Shown piece after piece: positions 24,586 to 32,165 of a stretch of 38,117 nt of DNA. A model generated the notes under the pieces. The model worked only from the letters and a program-made list of their open reading frames with translations, did no database searches and was not told the DNA's origin. A program made the translations under genes and the position numbers. Where the stretch lies: the NCBI GenBank assembly GCA_025924715.1, contig JAICHV010000036.1, positions 1 to 38,117 of the forward strand, given 5' to 3'. The stretch's first letter is position 1; each line of letters opens with the position of its first letter. This stretch comes from Alphaproteobacteria bacterium. GTDB taxonomy: Bacteria; Pseudomonadota; Alphaproteobacteria; Micropepsales; Micropepsaceae.

Positions 24586-25077
24586 ATGCGCAATTGTGAA
24601 ATCGATCTCACCCTGGGACGATGGCTGCGCATCTGGTGGCTGTTTCATTGGCGCATCGCCGCGGGGGCTTTCGTCATCGGCGTGCTGCTGCTTCAGATCG
24701 GCCTGGAAGAGGCCGCCGCCCAAAAGGCGTGCTTATGGGCCGCGCCCTGGCTGTTCCTGCTGTGGAGCCTGGCCGTCATGCACATGCTTCTGCACAAACG
24801 CTATCAGGGTTTCCGCCTTGCTTTGGTGTCGGAGGGCAGCCCGGTGCCGGCGGCGCCGGGGCGGGTGCTGTCGGTGTGGTGGCTTTACGCCTGGCGCAAT
24901 GCCGTCGGCCTGTTGCTGCTGTCGCTGCCGCAAGGGATCGCGATCGCCTCGGACGGGCGATACACCAATCACAATTCGGCTTGGCGCGTCCTGGATGTGT
25001 TCTGGACCTTTGCCGTCATGTATGTCGCGCTGCGCAAACGCTATCGCAATTTCCGCATCATGCTGATGCCGGCCTAA
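24586..25077 (+). CDS. Internally duplicated four-helix membrane protein, unknown function
   Basis: 163 residues with about four membrane helices arranged as two repeats. WWLFHWR (17-23) recurs as WWLYAWR (98-104), and AVMHMLLHKRYQGFR (63-77) recurs as AVMYVALRKRYRNFR (143-157), with an offset of 80-81 residues. Each unit is helix - short loop - helix - basic KRY tail, so the tails should sit in the cytoplasm. I do not recognise the family. AAGGAGG lies upstream of the ATG at a good distance. It follows the degenerate receiver gene on the same strand and ends 3 bp before the convergent DUF1501 gene. Confidence 0.75.
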   Translation: MRNCEIDLTLGRWLRIWWLFHWRIAAGAFVIGVLLLQIGLEEAAAQKACLWAAPWLFLLWSLAVMHMLLHKRYQGFRLALVSEGSPVPAAPGRVLSVWWLYAWRNAVGLLLLSLPQGIAIASDGRYTNHNSAWRVLDVFWTFAVMYVALRKRYRNFRIMLMPA

Positions 25078-25080
25078 AAG

Positions 25081-26268
25081 TCAGATCAGAGCCAGATCCT
25101 GCGGTAGGGCCGCGGGAAACACGCCCTCGATCTGGGCCGGGCTGAGGCCATAGGCCTTTTTCACCACGCCCCCGATCAAGCCGCGATAATCGTTGAGCAC
25201 CGGCCAATCGCGGTCCTGGAACAGGTTTTCCTTGGTGACCGCGACTTGCCGTCCGGCCAGGCGGCCGCCTTTGACGCCGCCGCCCAGCACCCAATAGGTG
25301 CTGCCATGGCCATGATCGGTCCCCCGATCGCCGTTCTCGCGGAAGGTGCGGCCGAATTCGCTGACCACGATGACGATGGTGTCGTCCCAGGCCGGTCCCA
25401 GGCTGTCGGCCAGCAGCGCCAAGCCGCGCCCCAATTCGCCGATGCGCGCGGCCAGATAGCCTTCGCCGGCGCCTTGATTGACATGAGTGTCCCAGCCGCC
25501 GATATCGACAAAGCCCAGGTTGAACTTGTCCCGCATCAGAATGCCGATGCGCTGGGCCGAAAGCTCGAACCCCTTGGGGCTGACGGCATTGCGGTTGGCG
25601 GCCTGCATTTCGGCGCTGATCGCCTGATAGACTTCGTTCTGCACCCGAAAACCTTCGGCCACCGCCGGCGCCAGGTCCTGGCCCTGATACATCGCTTCGA
25701 TCAGTTCGGCATTCTTGCCGGTGACGCCCGGCTTGGCCGTGAAATTGAGCGCGATATTGGGCACGGGCTTGGGGCCGCGAAAACTCAGCGGCAATTGCGC
25801 GGTGAAGGAGATCGGCGTCGTGCCCGCCAGGGTGGCGGCGATGCGGCTCATGAAGCCCGAGCCATAGTCGCGCGCCGCCCCGCCGCTTTCGGACGATGAA
25901 GGTTGGCCCAATTCGATGTTGTCCTGAGTCTCGAAATGCGAGCGCGAGGTGTCGTCGGTGCCGGCGAAGGGCACGAAAGCGATCTGCTGCTTCTGCCATA
26001 GCGGATAGATGGTGTCCTTCAGCGCCGGATGCAGGCCCCAATCGGCGTTCAAGGGCAGGGCGGTGGATTTGGCAATCGCCAGATTGGGCCGCGACGCATA
26101 ATAAAAATCGCTCGACACCGGCACCACGATATTGGCGGCGTCATAGGCCCCGCGCAGGAACACCACCAGCAGGCGCGGGCCGGAGGCGGGCAGGGCGTAA
26201 AGACGTCCGGCGCTGAAGGTGAAGGGGATTGCGGCGGCGGCGGTTTTCAACAATGCGCGGCGGTGCAT
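25081..26268 (-). CDS. DUF1501 family exported protein (Tat signal)
   Basis: 395 residues. The N-terminus MHRRALLKTAAAAIPFTFSAG is a twin-arginine-like export signal. The remainder follows the DUF1501 pattern, related to the alkaline phosphatase/sulfatase fold: RLLVVFLRGAYDAANIVVP, GLHPALKDTIYPLWQ, DIGGWDTHVNQGAGEGYLAARI, IVIVVSEFGRTFRENGDRGTDHGHGSTYWVLGGGVKGG. The His and Asp in DRGTDHGHGS are probable metal ligands. Function of the family is not established. It is the second gene of a pair with the DUF1800 gene, 9 bp downstream of it, as is usual for these two families. Confidence 0.88.
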   Translation of the reverse strand: MHRRALLKTAAAAIPFTFSAGRLYALPASGPRLLVVFLRGAYDAANIVVPVSSDFYYASRPNLAIAKSTALPLNADWGLHPALKDTIYPLWQKQQIAFVPFAGTDDTSRSHFETQDNIELGQPSSSESGGAARDYGSGFMSRIAATLAGTTPISFTAQLPLSFRGPKPVPNIALNFTAKPGVTGKNAELIEAMYQGQDLAPAVAEGFRVQNEVYQAISAEMQAANRNAVSPKGFELSAQRIGILMRDKFNLGFVDIGGWDTHVNQGAGEGYLAARIGELGRGLALLADSLGPAWDDTIVIVVSEFGRTFRENGDRGTDHGHGSTYWVLGGGVKGGRLAGRQVAVTKENLFQDRDWPVLNDYRGLIGGVVKKAYGLSPAQIEGVFPAALPQDLALI

Positions 26269-26277
26269 GACGAGCTC

Positions 26278-27843
26278 CTAGCGATGCATGAATTCCGGCG
26301 ATGACAGGAACAGCAGATTGCGGTCTGCCGGCGCCCGCACTTGCGCGATCGCGTTCAAGGTCGCCGGCGAAAGGCTCGGCGCCAGGGCCTGGTAGTATCG
26401 GGTTTGCTGGATCAGGGGCGGCGGCGCCGGCTCCGGCGCGGTGTCGCCTGCCGGTTTGTAGAGGCCGGAATGGCCCAGCCCGATCTGACGGGCGATTTCA
26501 AAGCGGGTTTCCATTTCCCCCGGCCCCGACCAGGCGCTTTGCGTCAGGGCATAGCCGTCGGGGGTCTCATGACCATACAGCGGCTCGCCCATACGGGTCA
26601 GCCAGTTCAGCAGCGGTTGGGGGTTGAGGATGACCTGCTGGCCATAGGCGGCCCGCAAGGCGCTGACCGCGTAATGGATGGGGTCCTTGAATTTGCCCCC
26701 CAGCGACGCCTTGAACTCCGGCGAGGCGAACAAGGTGCGCAGCACCTGGGCGATATCGCCATCGCTGCGCTGAAACGTCGCCGCCATCGCATTGACCAGG
26801 GAATCCGGCGGCGCATCGCAGCAGAAATATTGCGCCAGCTCCTTGGAAATATAATGGGCGGTTGGCGGCTGCAGGCTCAGGATGACGATCGCCTCTTCGG
26901 CTTCTTTCAGCCCATCGCCGGAGATCTGCGTGCCCAGGAAGGTCTTGCTGCCGAAATCGTGACGATTGGGATTGAACTCGAACAAATCCTTGCCGCGATG
27001 ATAACGGGCCAAGGCCGGCCCCACCTTGGCGGGTTCGCCGGAGAGGTTCACCCCCACGCCGGTGAGCATGCGCGCCAGCTCCTGCACATCTTTCTGTGTA
27101 TAGCCGCTGCCCACGCCCAGGGTATGCAGCTCCATAATCTCGCGCGCATAATTCTCGTTGATATGGCCTTTGGCGTTCTGCGAGTTGTCCAGATAGATCA
27201 GCATGGCCGGATGGATCAGGGTGGCGGCCAGCAGGTCGCGGAATTTTCCCAGCACATGGGGACGGATCGCGGTCTCTTCGTAATCGCCGATCAGGGCGCG
27301 GATATCGTTCTTGTTCTGGTGGACATTGAAATGGTTCATCCAGAACCAGGTAAGCTGTTCCTTGAGCTGGCTCTGCGAATACAGATCGCGCAGCAGCGAA
27401 CGGGTCGCCGCTTCCCGCGCCAGATCGTTCAGTTTCTGCTGATAGGCCTTCTGGTTGGCGTCGTAATCGGGCGTGCCTTTGGATTTCTGCGCCTCCTGCT
27501 GAAGGCTGCGCACCTCGGCGGCGATCTGCACCACCGATTTTTGCGTTATTTCCATACCTGCGATCTGGGCCGCGGCATCCGGCGGCAGTCCGTCATCGGC
27601 GGGCGGAGACAACTGCTTGTCCAGCCAGCTCCGGACCCCTTCGCCGGCCAGCATTTGGGCATCGGCCGTCTCGGTCCCCCAGCTCACCCGATTGAGAATG
27701 GCGATATCCCCGGGCATGGTGTCCAGCGGCGCGGCCGTCTCCGCCACGAGATGGAATTGGGGTTTGGGGGGCGGTCCGGCAGGGGCGCAGCCGCACAGGC
27801 CCAAAAGCAGGGCGGTCATTCCCCATGGCAGGCTGCGGCGCAT
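26278..27843 (-). CDS. DUF1800 family lipoprotein
   Basis: 521 residues. The signal peptide ends in a lipobox, LGLCGC (Cys19), so it is probably membrane-anchored in the periplasm. DUF1800 motifs: ILNRVSWGTE near 50, LTWFWMNHFNVHQNK (about 165-180), LGKFRDLLAATLIHPAMLIYLDNSQNAKGHINENYAREIMELHTLGVGSGYTQKDVQELARMLTG in the middle. The family nearly always pairs with DUF1501, as here, and its biochemical role is unknown. It is divergent from secG. The pair interrupts the usual tpiA-secG neighbourhood. Confidence 0.88.
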   Translation of the reverse strand: MRRSLPWGMTALLLGLCGCAPAGPPPKPQFHLVAETAAPLDTMPGDIAILNRVSWGTETADAQMLAGEGVRSWLDKQLSPPADDGLPPDAAAQIAGMEITQKSVVQIAAEVRSLQQEAQKSKGTPDYDANQKAYQQKLNDLAREAATRSLLRDLYSQSQLKEQLTWFWMNHFNVHQNKNDIRALIGDYEETAIRPHVLGKFRDLLAATLIHPAMLIYLDNSQNAKGHINENYAREIMELHTLGVGSGYTQKDVQELARMLTGVGVNLSGEPAKVGPALARYHRGKDLFEFNPNRHDFGSKTFLGTQISGDGLKEAEEAIVILSLQPPTAHYISKELAQYFCCDAPPDSLVNAMAATFQRSDGDIAQVLRTLFASPEFKASLGGKFKDPIHYAVSALRAAYGQQVILNPQPLLNWLTRMGEPLYGHETPDGYALTQSAWSGPGEMETRFEIARQIGLGHSGLYKPAGDTAPEPAPPPLIQQTRYYQALAPSLSPATLNAIAQVRAPADRNLLFLSSPEFMHR

Positions 27844-27996
27844 GCAACTATTATAACGTAGCAGGCCCCTTAAACCCGTATCGGAATTGAGGTTTTTGGG
27901 GTTTTGGCGGATGAAATCGCGGCAATATTGTCACAAAGCTTTCCCTGGGGGCGGCTTTGCTCTAAACAGCCCGCCTTCAGCCCCTCGCGAGTATCC

Positions 27997-28341
27997 ATGC
28001 AAACTGTTCTGATTGTCGCCGAATTGCTGATCGCCATCGGGCTGATCATCTTCATCCTGCTGCAGCGCTCCGAAGGCGGCGGTTTGGGCATGGGATCGAG
28101 CAGCGGCGGCGGCATGGGCGGGCTGTTCTCGCCGCGCGGCGCGGCCGATACCTTGACCCGCACCACCGCGGTGCTGGCGACCCTGTTCTTCCTGGTCTGC
28201 ATCGGCCTCAATCTGCTGGCGCGTCACGGCGCCCAGCCCAAGTCGATTCTCGAAACCGCGCCGCTGACCACTGGGGCGCCCGCCAAGCCGGCGCCGCTGC
28301 CGGTCGTCCCGGCCGGTCCCGCGGTTCCGAAACCCCAGTAA
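27997..28341 (+). CDS. secG: Preprotein translocase subunit SecG
   Basis: 114 residues with two membrane helices (about 3-22 and 50-70) separated by the Gly/Ser-rich cytoplasmic loop QRSEGGGLGMGSSSGGGMGGLFSPRG, which is the hallmark of SecG. It assists SecYE during protein export. The C-terminal 35 residues are a Pro/Ala-rich tail. I chose ATG 27997; an upstream in-frame start at 27904 would add a non-hydrophobic leader unlike the family. Located upstream of pyrG, as in many alphaproteobacteria. Confidence 0.93.
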   Translation: MQTVLIVAELLIAIGLIIFILLQRSEGGGLGMGSSSGGGMGGLFSPRGAADTLTRTTAVLATLFFLVCIGLNLLARHGAQPKSILETAPLTTGAPAKPAPLPVVPAGPAVPKPQ

Positions 28342-28369
28342 TTGCAGGTAATTCGACGCGCATTCGATT

Positions 28370-28392
28370 CACAAAATAAGTTTTATTTTGTG
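28370..28392 (+). promoter_or_regulatory. AT-rich perfect palindrome between secG and pyrG
   Basis: CACAAAATAA (28370-28379), GTT, TTATTTTGTG (28383-28392). The 10-bp arms match perfectly and stand out in a GC-rich genome. It starts 28 bp after the secG stop and ends 38 bp before the pyrG start. It could be a terminator for secG, an mRNA leader hairpin or an operator for pyrG. Confidence 0.55.
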
Positions 28393-28430
28393 CTTGAGCG
28401 GCTTCATCTGTTTCGTCATGGTGGCCTCCC

Positions 28431-30059
28431 ATGGCCCGGTTAATCTTCATCACCGGCGGCGTGGTCTCTTCCCTCGGAAAAGGTCTTGCGTCTGCCGCCC
28501 TTGGCGCGCTGCTTCAGGCACGCGGCTACAAGGTTCGTCTGCGCAAGCTCGATCCCTATCTCAATGTCGATCCCGGCACGATGTCGCCGTTTCAGCATGG
28601 CGAAGTCTATGTCACCGATGACGGCGCGGAGACCGATCTCGACCTCGGCCATTATGAGCGCTTCACCGGCGTCTCGGCGCTGAAATCCGACAACATCACT
28701 TCGGGGCGCATTTACAGCCAGGTGATCGAAAAGGAGCGCAAGGGCGGCTATCTCGGCCGTACCGTGCAGGTCATCCCGCATGTCACCGACATGATCAAGG
28801 AATTCGTCATGGCCGATACCGGCGGACTGGATTTCCTGCTGGTCGAAATCGGCGGCACCGTCGGCGATATCGAGGGATTGCCTTTCTTCGAAGCCATCCG
28901 CCAATTGCACAATGATCTGGGACGCGGCCAGACCGCCTTCATTCATCTGACCTTGGTGCCCTATATCGAGGCCGCCGGCGAACTGAAGACCAAGCCCACC
29001 CAGCACAGCGTCAAGGAACTGCGCGCCATCGGCATCCAGCCCGATATCCTGCTATGCCGCGCCAGCCACCCCATTCCGGACGAAGAGCGCCGCAAGATCG
29101 GGCTGTTCTGCAATCTGTCGGCAGAGCGGGTGATCCCCGCCCTGGACCTCGACACCATTTACCGCGTGCCCATCGCCTATCACGAAGTGGGGCTGGACAC
29201 GCAGTTGCTCAAGGTCTTCGGCCTCGACAATGCCCCGCCGCCCGATCTCGCCCGCTGGAGCCAGGTGGTGGAACGGGTGAAGAATCCCGAAGGCGACGTG
29301 CGCATCGCCGTGGTCGGCAAATATATGCAGGTCAAGGATTCCTACAAATCCCTCAGCGAAGCGCTGGCGCATGGCGGGCTGGCCAACAATGTGCGGGTGC
29401 ATCTGGACTGGATCGACAGCGAAGTGTTCGAGCGCGACGATGCCGCCGCCTTCCTGGAGAATGTCAACGGCATCCTGGTGCCCGGCGGCTTCGGCGAGCG
29501 CGGCACCGAAGGCAAGATCGAGGCGGTCAAATTCGCCCGCGAAAAGAAAGTGCCGTTTTTCGGCATCTGCTATGGCCTGCATATGGCAGTCATCGAAGCC
29601 GCCCGCGACCTTGCCGGCCTGGAAGGGGCGGGGACCACCGAGATCGGCCGTCCCAAACATCCCGTCATCGGCTTGATGACCGAATGGACCAAGGGCAACG
29701 AAAAAGAGACCCGCGCCGCCGATGGCGATCTGGGCGGCACCATGCGGCTGGGCGCCTATCCGGCAACCCTGAAGCCCGGCTCAAAAGTCGCCGAGGTCTA
29801 TGGCGCCACCCAGATTTCCGAGCGCCACCGCCACCGCTATGAAGTGAATGTCGATTACGCCAAGCGCCTGGCCGAGCATGGCATGGAAGTCTCCGGCTGG
29901 TCGCCCGATGGCCGATTGCCGGAAATCATGGAAATCCCCGACCATCCCTGGTTCATCGGCGTGCAATTCCATCCCGAACTGAAATCCCGCCCGCTGGAGC
30001 CGCATCCACTGTTCACCAGCTTCGTCGCGGCGGCGGTGCAGAAGAGTAGGCTGGTGTGA
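28431..30059 (+). CDS. pyrG: CTP synthase
   Basis: 542 residues. It converts UTP to CTP using glutamine and ATP. The N-terminal synthetase domain starts [19 protein letters not shown] (P-loop-like) and includes [43 protein letters not shown]. The C-terminal class I glutamine amidotransferase has the nucleophile Cys in [12 protein letters not shown] and the His-Glu pair in [11 protein letters not shown]. Length and order match the family. It is followed after 12 bp by the AT-rich SIR2-like gene rather than by kdsA. Confidence 0.98.
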   Translation: MARLIFITGGVVSSLGKGLASAALGALLQARGYKVRLRKLDPYLNVDPGTMSPFQHGEVYVTDDGAETDLDLGHYERFTGVSALKSDNITSGRIYSQVIEKERKGGYLGRTVQVIPHVTDMIKEFVMADTGGLDFLLVEIGGTVGDIEGLPFFEAIRQLHNDLGRGQTAFIHLTLVPYIEAAGELKTKPTQHSVKELRAIGIQPDILLCRASHPIPDEERRKIGLFCNLSAERVIPALDLDTIYRVPIAYHEVGLDTQLLKVFGLDNAPPPDLARWSQVVERVKNPEGDVRIAVVGKYMQVKDSYKSLSEALAHGGLANNVRVHLDWIDSEVFERDDAAAFLENVNGILVPGGFGERGTEGKIEAVKFAREKKVPFFGICYGLHMAVIEAARDLAGLEGAGTTEIGRPKHPVIGLMTEWTKGNEKETRAADGDLGGTMRLGAYPATLKPGSKVAEVYGATQISERHRHRYEVNVDYAKRLAEHGMEVSGWSPDGRLPEIMEIPDHPWFIGVQFHPELKSRPLEPHPLFTSFVAAAVQKSRLV

Positions 30060-30071
30060 CGGGCTCCAAGA

Positions 30072-31091
30072 ATGTTTAAGAACAAAGTTGTTCTTATCGT
30101 GGGGGCCGGGGCAAGTAAGGAGTTGGGATTTCCGCTTGGCCAAGAGCTGAAGCAAGGTCTTGCCAAAGCTCTCGATATCAAATTCAAAGATTTTCAGCAA
30201 ACATCGGGCGATAAGCTAATCGTCGAAACTCTTCGAGATATTGTTCGTGCGGATAGCTCGCCGGACATAAATCCATATTTGGTTGAAGGTTGGGCAATTC
30301 GAGATGGAATGCCCACTACGACCTCGATCGATAGCTTTTTGCACACGCATAACAGCAATAAAAAGCTTGTTCTTATGGGCAAATTGGCGATTGCCCGTTG
30401 CTTATTGGTAGCGGAACGAAAAAGCCCGCTTTATAGAAAAGATGTCCACGTCCCCCTTGATCTTACGCCAGTCGAGGGCACTTGGTATGCGGAGTTTTTC
30501 AAGTTGCTTTCGGATCAGGTTGCAGAACCGGAATGCATTTTCCGTAATCTCGCGATCATTTCGTTCAATTACGACAGGTCGCTTGAATACTACCTTCTCC
30601 ACGCACTGATGCGGCGTTTTCTTATCGCCAAAGAAAAGGCTGAGCAGATAATGAAAAGTCTTTCCATTTATCATCCCTATGGTGCGGTGGGCCCGCTTCC
30701 TTGGGAAGTTACGGGTAGTGCTATTCATTACGGAGGTGAGGAATATCATGGAGAATTGTTGAGATCTTCGGAAGGGTTACGGACTTTCAGTGAGGGTGTG
30801 GAGGAAGGGTTTGCCGGGAAAATAAGAGAAGAGATAAAGGCCGCGACCACGATCCTTCTGATCGGATTTGGATATGCGCCCATCAATATGGATTTACTCA
30901 GGGTGACCGGTGATTTGGTACCGAAGCCCGTTTACGCGACGGCCTTTGACATACATCCTACGGAAAAGGATACCTTGAGGCGAAGTTTGGGGGCCGCCTT
31001 GGGTGTGATGACGAGCTCGATCGGATTGCATTTTGGCACAACTGGTGCGGACTTGTTCCGATCGTGTCGGATATCGTTCGCGGCCCTGTGA
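30072..31091 (+). CDS. SIR2-like domain protein, probable horizontal acquisition
   Basis: 339 residues. Rossmann-type NAD-binding features: VVLIVGAGASKELGFP (7-21), TSIDSFL (84-90), IISFNYDRSLEY (162-173), IYHPYGAVG (199-207) and ILLIGFGYAP (261-270). This is the pattern of stand-alone SIR2-like proteins, several of which are NADases used in antiphage defence. The usual catalytic HG is replaced by HPYG, with His201 two residues earlier, so activity is uncertain. Base composition is unlike the neighbours: 28 of 60 G+C in 30241-30300. The start has no good ribosome site and the gene may rely on pyrG read-through. No partner effector gene is visible. Confidence 0.8.
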   Translation: MFKNKVVLIVGAGASKELGFPLGQELKQGLAKALDIKFKDFQQTSGDKLIVETLRDIVRADSSPDINPYLVEGWAIRDGMPTTTSIDSFLHTHNSNKKLVLMGKLAIARCLLVAERKSPLYRKDVHVPLDLTPVEGTWYAEFFKLLSDQVAEPECIFRNLAIISFNYDRSLEYYLLHALMRRFLIAKEKAEQIMKSLSIYHPYGAVGPLPWEVTGSAIHYGGEEYHGELLRSSEGLRTFSEGVEEGFAGKIREEIKAATTILLIGFGYAPINMDLLRVTGDLVPKPVYATAFDIHPTEKDTLRRSLGAALGVMTSSIGLHFGTTGADLFRSCRISFAAL

Positions 31092-31095
31092 ATGT

Positions 31096-31252
31096 CTAAA
31101 ATACCCGCTTGATCCCGATCCCGACCAGACTGCCTTCATCGGCGCTGACGGCGTAAAGGCCGAAGGCGCCGGAGCGGTGATAGGACCGCACCTCGATTGG
31201 TTGTCGCCGAGGGAAATGGCTTCCCAATCTGACGTTCAGCGATAATACGCGA
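31096..31252 (-). pseudogene. 3' remnant of an outer-membrane beta-barrel gene, perhaps PagL-like
   Basis: On the minus strand, an open stretch with no start reads LSLNVRLGSHFPRRQP, then IEVRSYHRSGAFGLY, and ends GSLVGIGIKRVF before TAG. Alternating hydrophobic residues and a terminal Phe are typical of the last strands of an outer-membrane barrel. His-x-Ser followed 12 residues later by Glu has the spacing of the catalytic set of lipid A 3-O-deacylase PagL. The upstream part is missing: an intact DUF1543 gene ends 8 bp before. Only about 50 residues survive. Confidence 0.5.
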
Positions 31253-31259
31253 AGCCGGC

Positions 31260-31796
31260 TTATGGCTGCGTGCGGCGCGCCTGATAGGCGGCGATCACCG
31301 CTTTGGGAATGACATGATAGCCGTTGGTCGGGCGGGCCCCTGATGTCTCGCCGGTGCGGCTTAGCGAGACGCGCAGCCCCGCCACGTCCTCCACCGCCAG
31401 ACAATCGTCGATGGCATGCAGATCGTCTTTGTGAAGCGTCTTGCCGCCTTGCAGAAGCTGCGCTTTGGCGCGGGCCTTGGCTTCACCCCCATCGGCGGCG
31501 ACATAAAAGCCATTGGCATGGAGCTCGGTGAAATTGTCGTCATAAGCGCCCAGATTGACGAAGAACAATTTCTGCGGCCCGGGCGAGGGCTCGCGCGTCA
31601 GCGTCACCCGCCAGCCATCGACCACGTCCAATTCCAGCCAGGAATCCAGATGCAGGCCTTCGGGCTGGCCGAACCACTTGTCCAGAAGCTGTTCATAGGT
31701 GTCTTCGATCCGCGCGCCGGCGACAAAGACCACGTCATGCAATTCGGTATTGGCCTTGGGCATGCGGCCGCCCAGATAGACCGCGAACAATTTCAT
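31260..31796 (-). CDS. DUF1543 domain-containing protein
   Basis: 178 residues, soluble. The opening MKLFAVYLGGRMPKANTELHDVVFVAG is characteristic of DUF1543, which is found in two tandem halves; the second half here begins near KLFFVNLGAYDDNFTELHANGFYVA. Its function is unknown. It lies on the minus strand within the interval between pyrG and kdsA, upstream (in its own orientation) of the barrel-protein remnant. No regulatory feature is evident. Confidence 0.82.
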   Translation of the reverse strand: MKLFAVYLGGRMPKANTELHDVVFVAGARIEDTYEQLLDKWFGQPEGLHLDSWLELDVVDGWRVTLTREPSPGPQKLFFVNLGAYDDNFTELHANGFYVAADGGEAKARAKAQLLQGGKTLHKDDLHAIDDCLAVEDVAGLRVSLSRTGETSGARPTNGYHVIPKAVIAAYQARRTQP

Positions 31797-31838
31797 GGAC
31801 CGATTTCGCGCAGAGCACGCCGGGACGTCAAGCCGATG

Positions 31839-32165
31839 TCAGGGCTTTGGCGGCGGGGGCGCAGGAGGGGGCGGCACGAGCAGCGGCGGGATCACATAAT
31901 CGCCCGGCTGCAGGGGGACGACGTAAGGGTCCGGGGCATACAGGGTGCGATTGGGATCCCTGGCGAACAATTGCTGACGGCGCTGCTGCTGCTCGATCTC
32001 GCCGATCTGTTGCTGGGTCATGCCCCGTTCCAGCGACTGGGCTGAATTCTGGATGGTCGATTGGTTCTGCTGCTGCAATTCCTGGGTTGTCAGCGGCTCG
32101 AGCTGCGCTGCCGCCGGCGCGACACCGGCCAGCAACGCCAATCCGAACCAGGATATTCCTCTCAT
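31839..32165 (-). CDS. Small secreted Gln/Pro-rich protein
   Basis: 108 residues. Signal peptide MRGISWFGLALLAGVAPAAAQ, then a Gln-rich helical stretch (about 28-68, with ELQQQNQSTIQNSAQSLERGMTQQQIGEIEQQQRRQQLF) likely to form a coiled coil, and a Pro-rich C-terminus (LLVPPPPAPPPPKP). I do not recognise the family. The start codon overlaps the stop codon of the ClC gene (ATGA at 32162-32165), which fixes the start and suggests translational coupling with the channel. A larger open frame extending to 32420 would run into the ClC coding sequence and is rejected. Confidence 0.7.
   Translation of the reverse strand: MRGISWFGLALLAGVAPAAAQLEPLTTQELQQQNQSTIQNSAQSLERGMTQQQIGEIEQQQRRQQLFARDPNRTLYAPDPYVVPLQPGDYVIPPLLVPPPPAPPPPKP

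Noticed and set aside
26341..27861. A 506-codon open frame opposite the DUF1800 gene
   Set aside because: It mirrors the real gene, is rich in Arg/Gly/Gln and shows no domain or ribosome site.
31092..31260. An intact small gene on either strand between SIR2 and DUF1543
   Set aside because: No frame has both a start and a ribosome site; the only protein-like pattern is the truncated barrel remnant.
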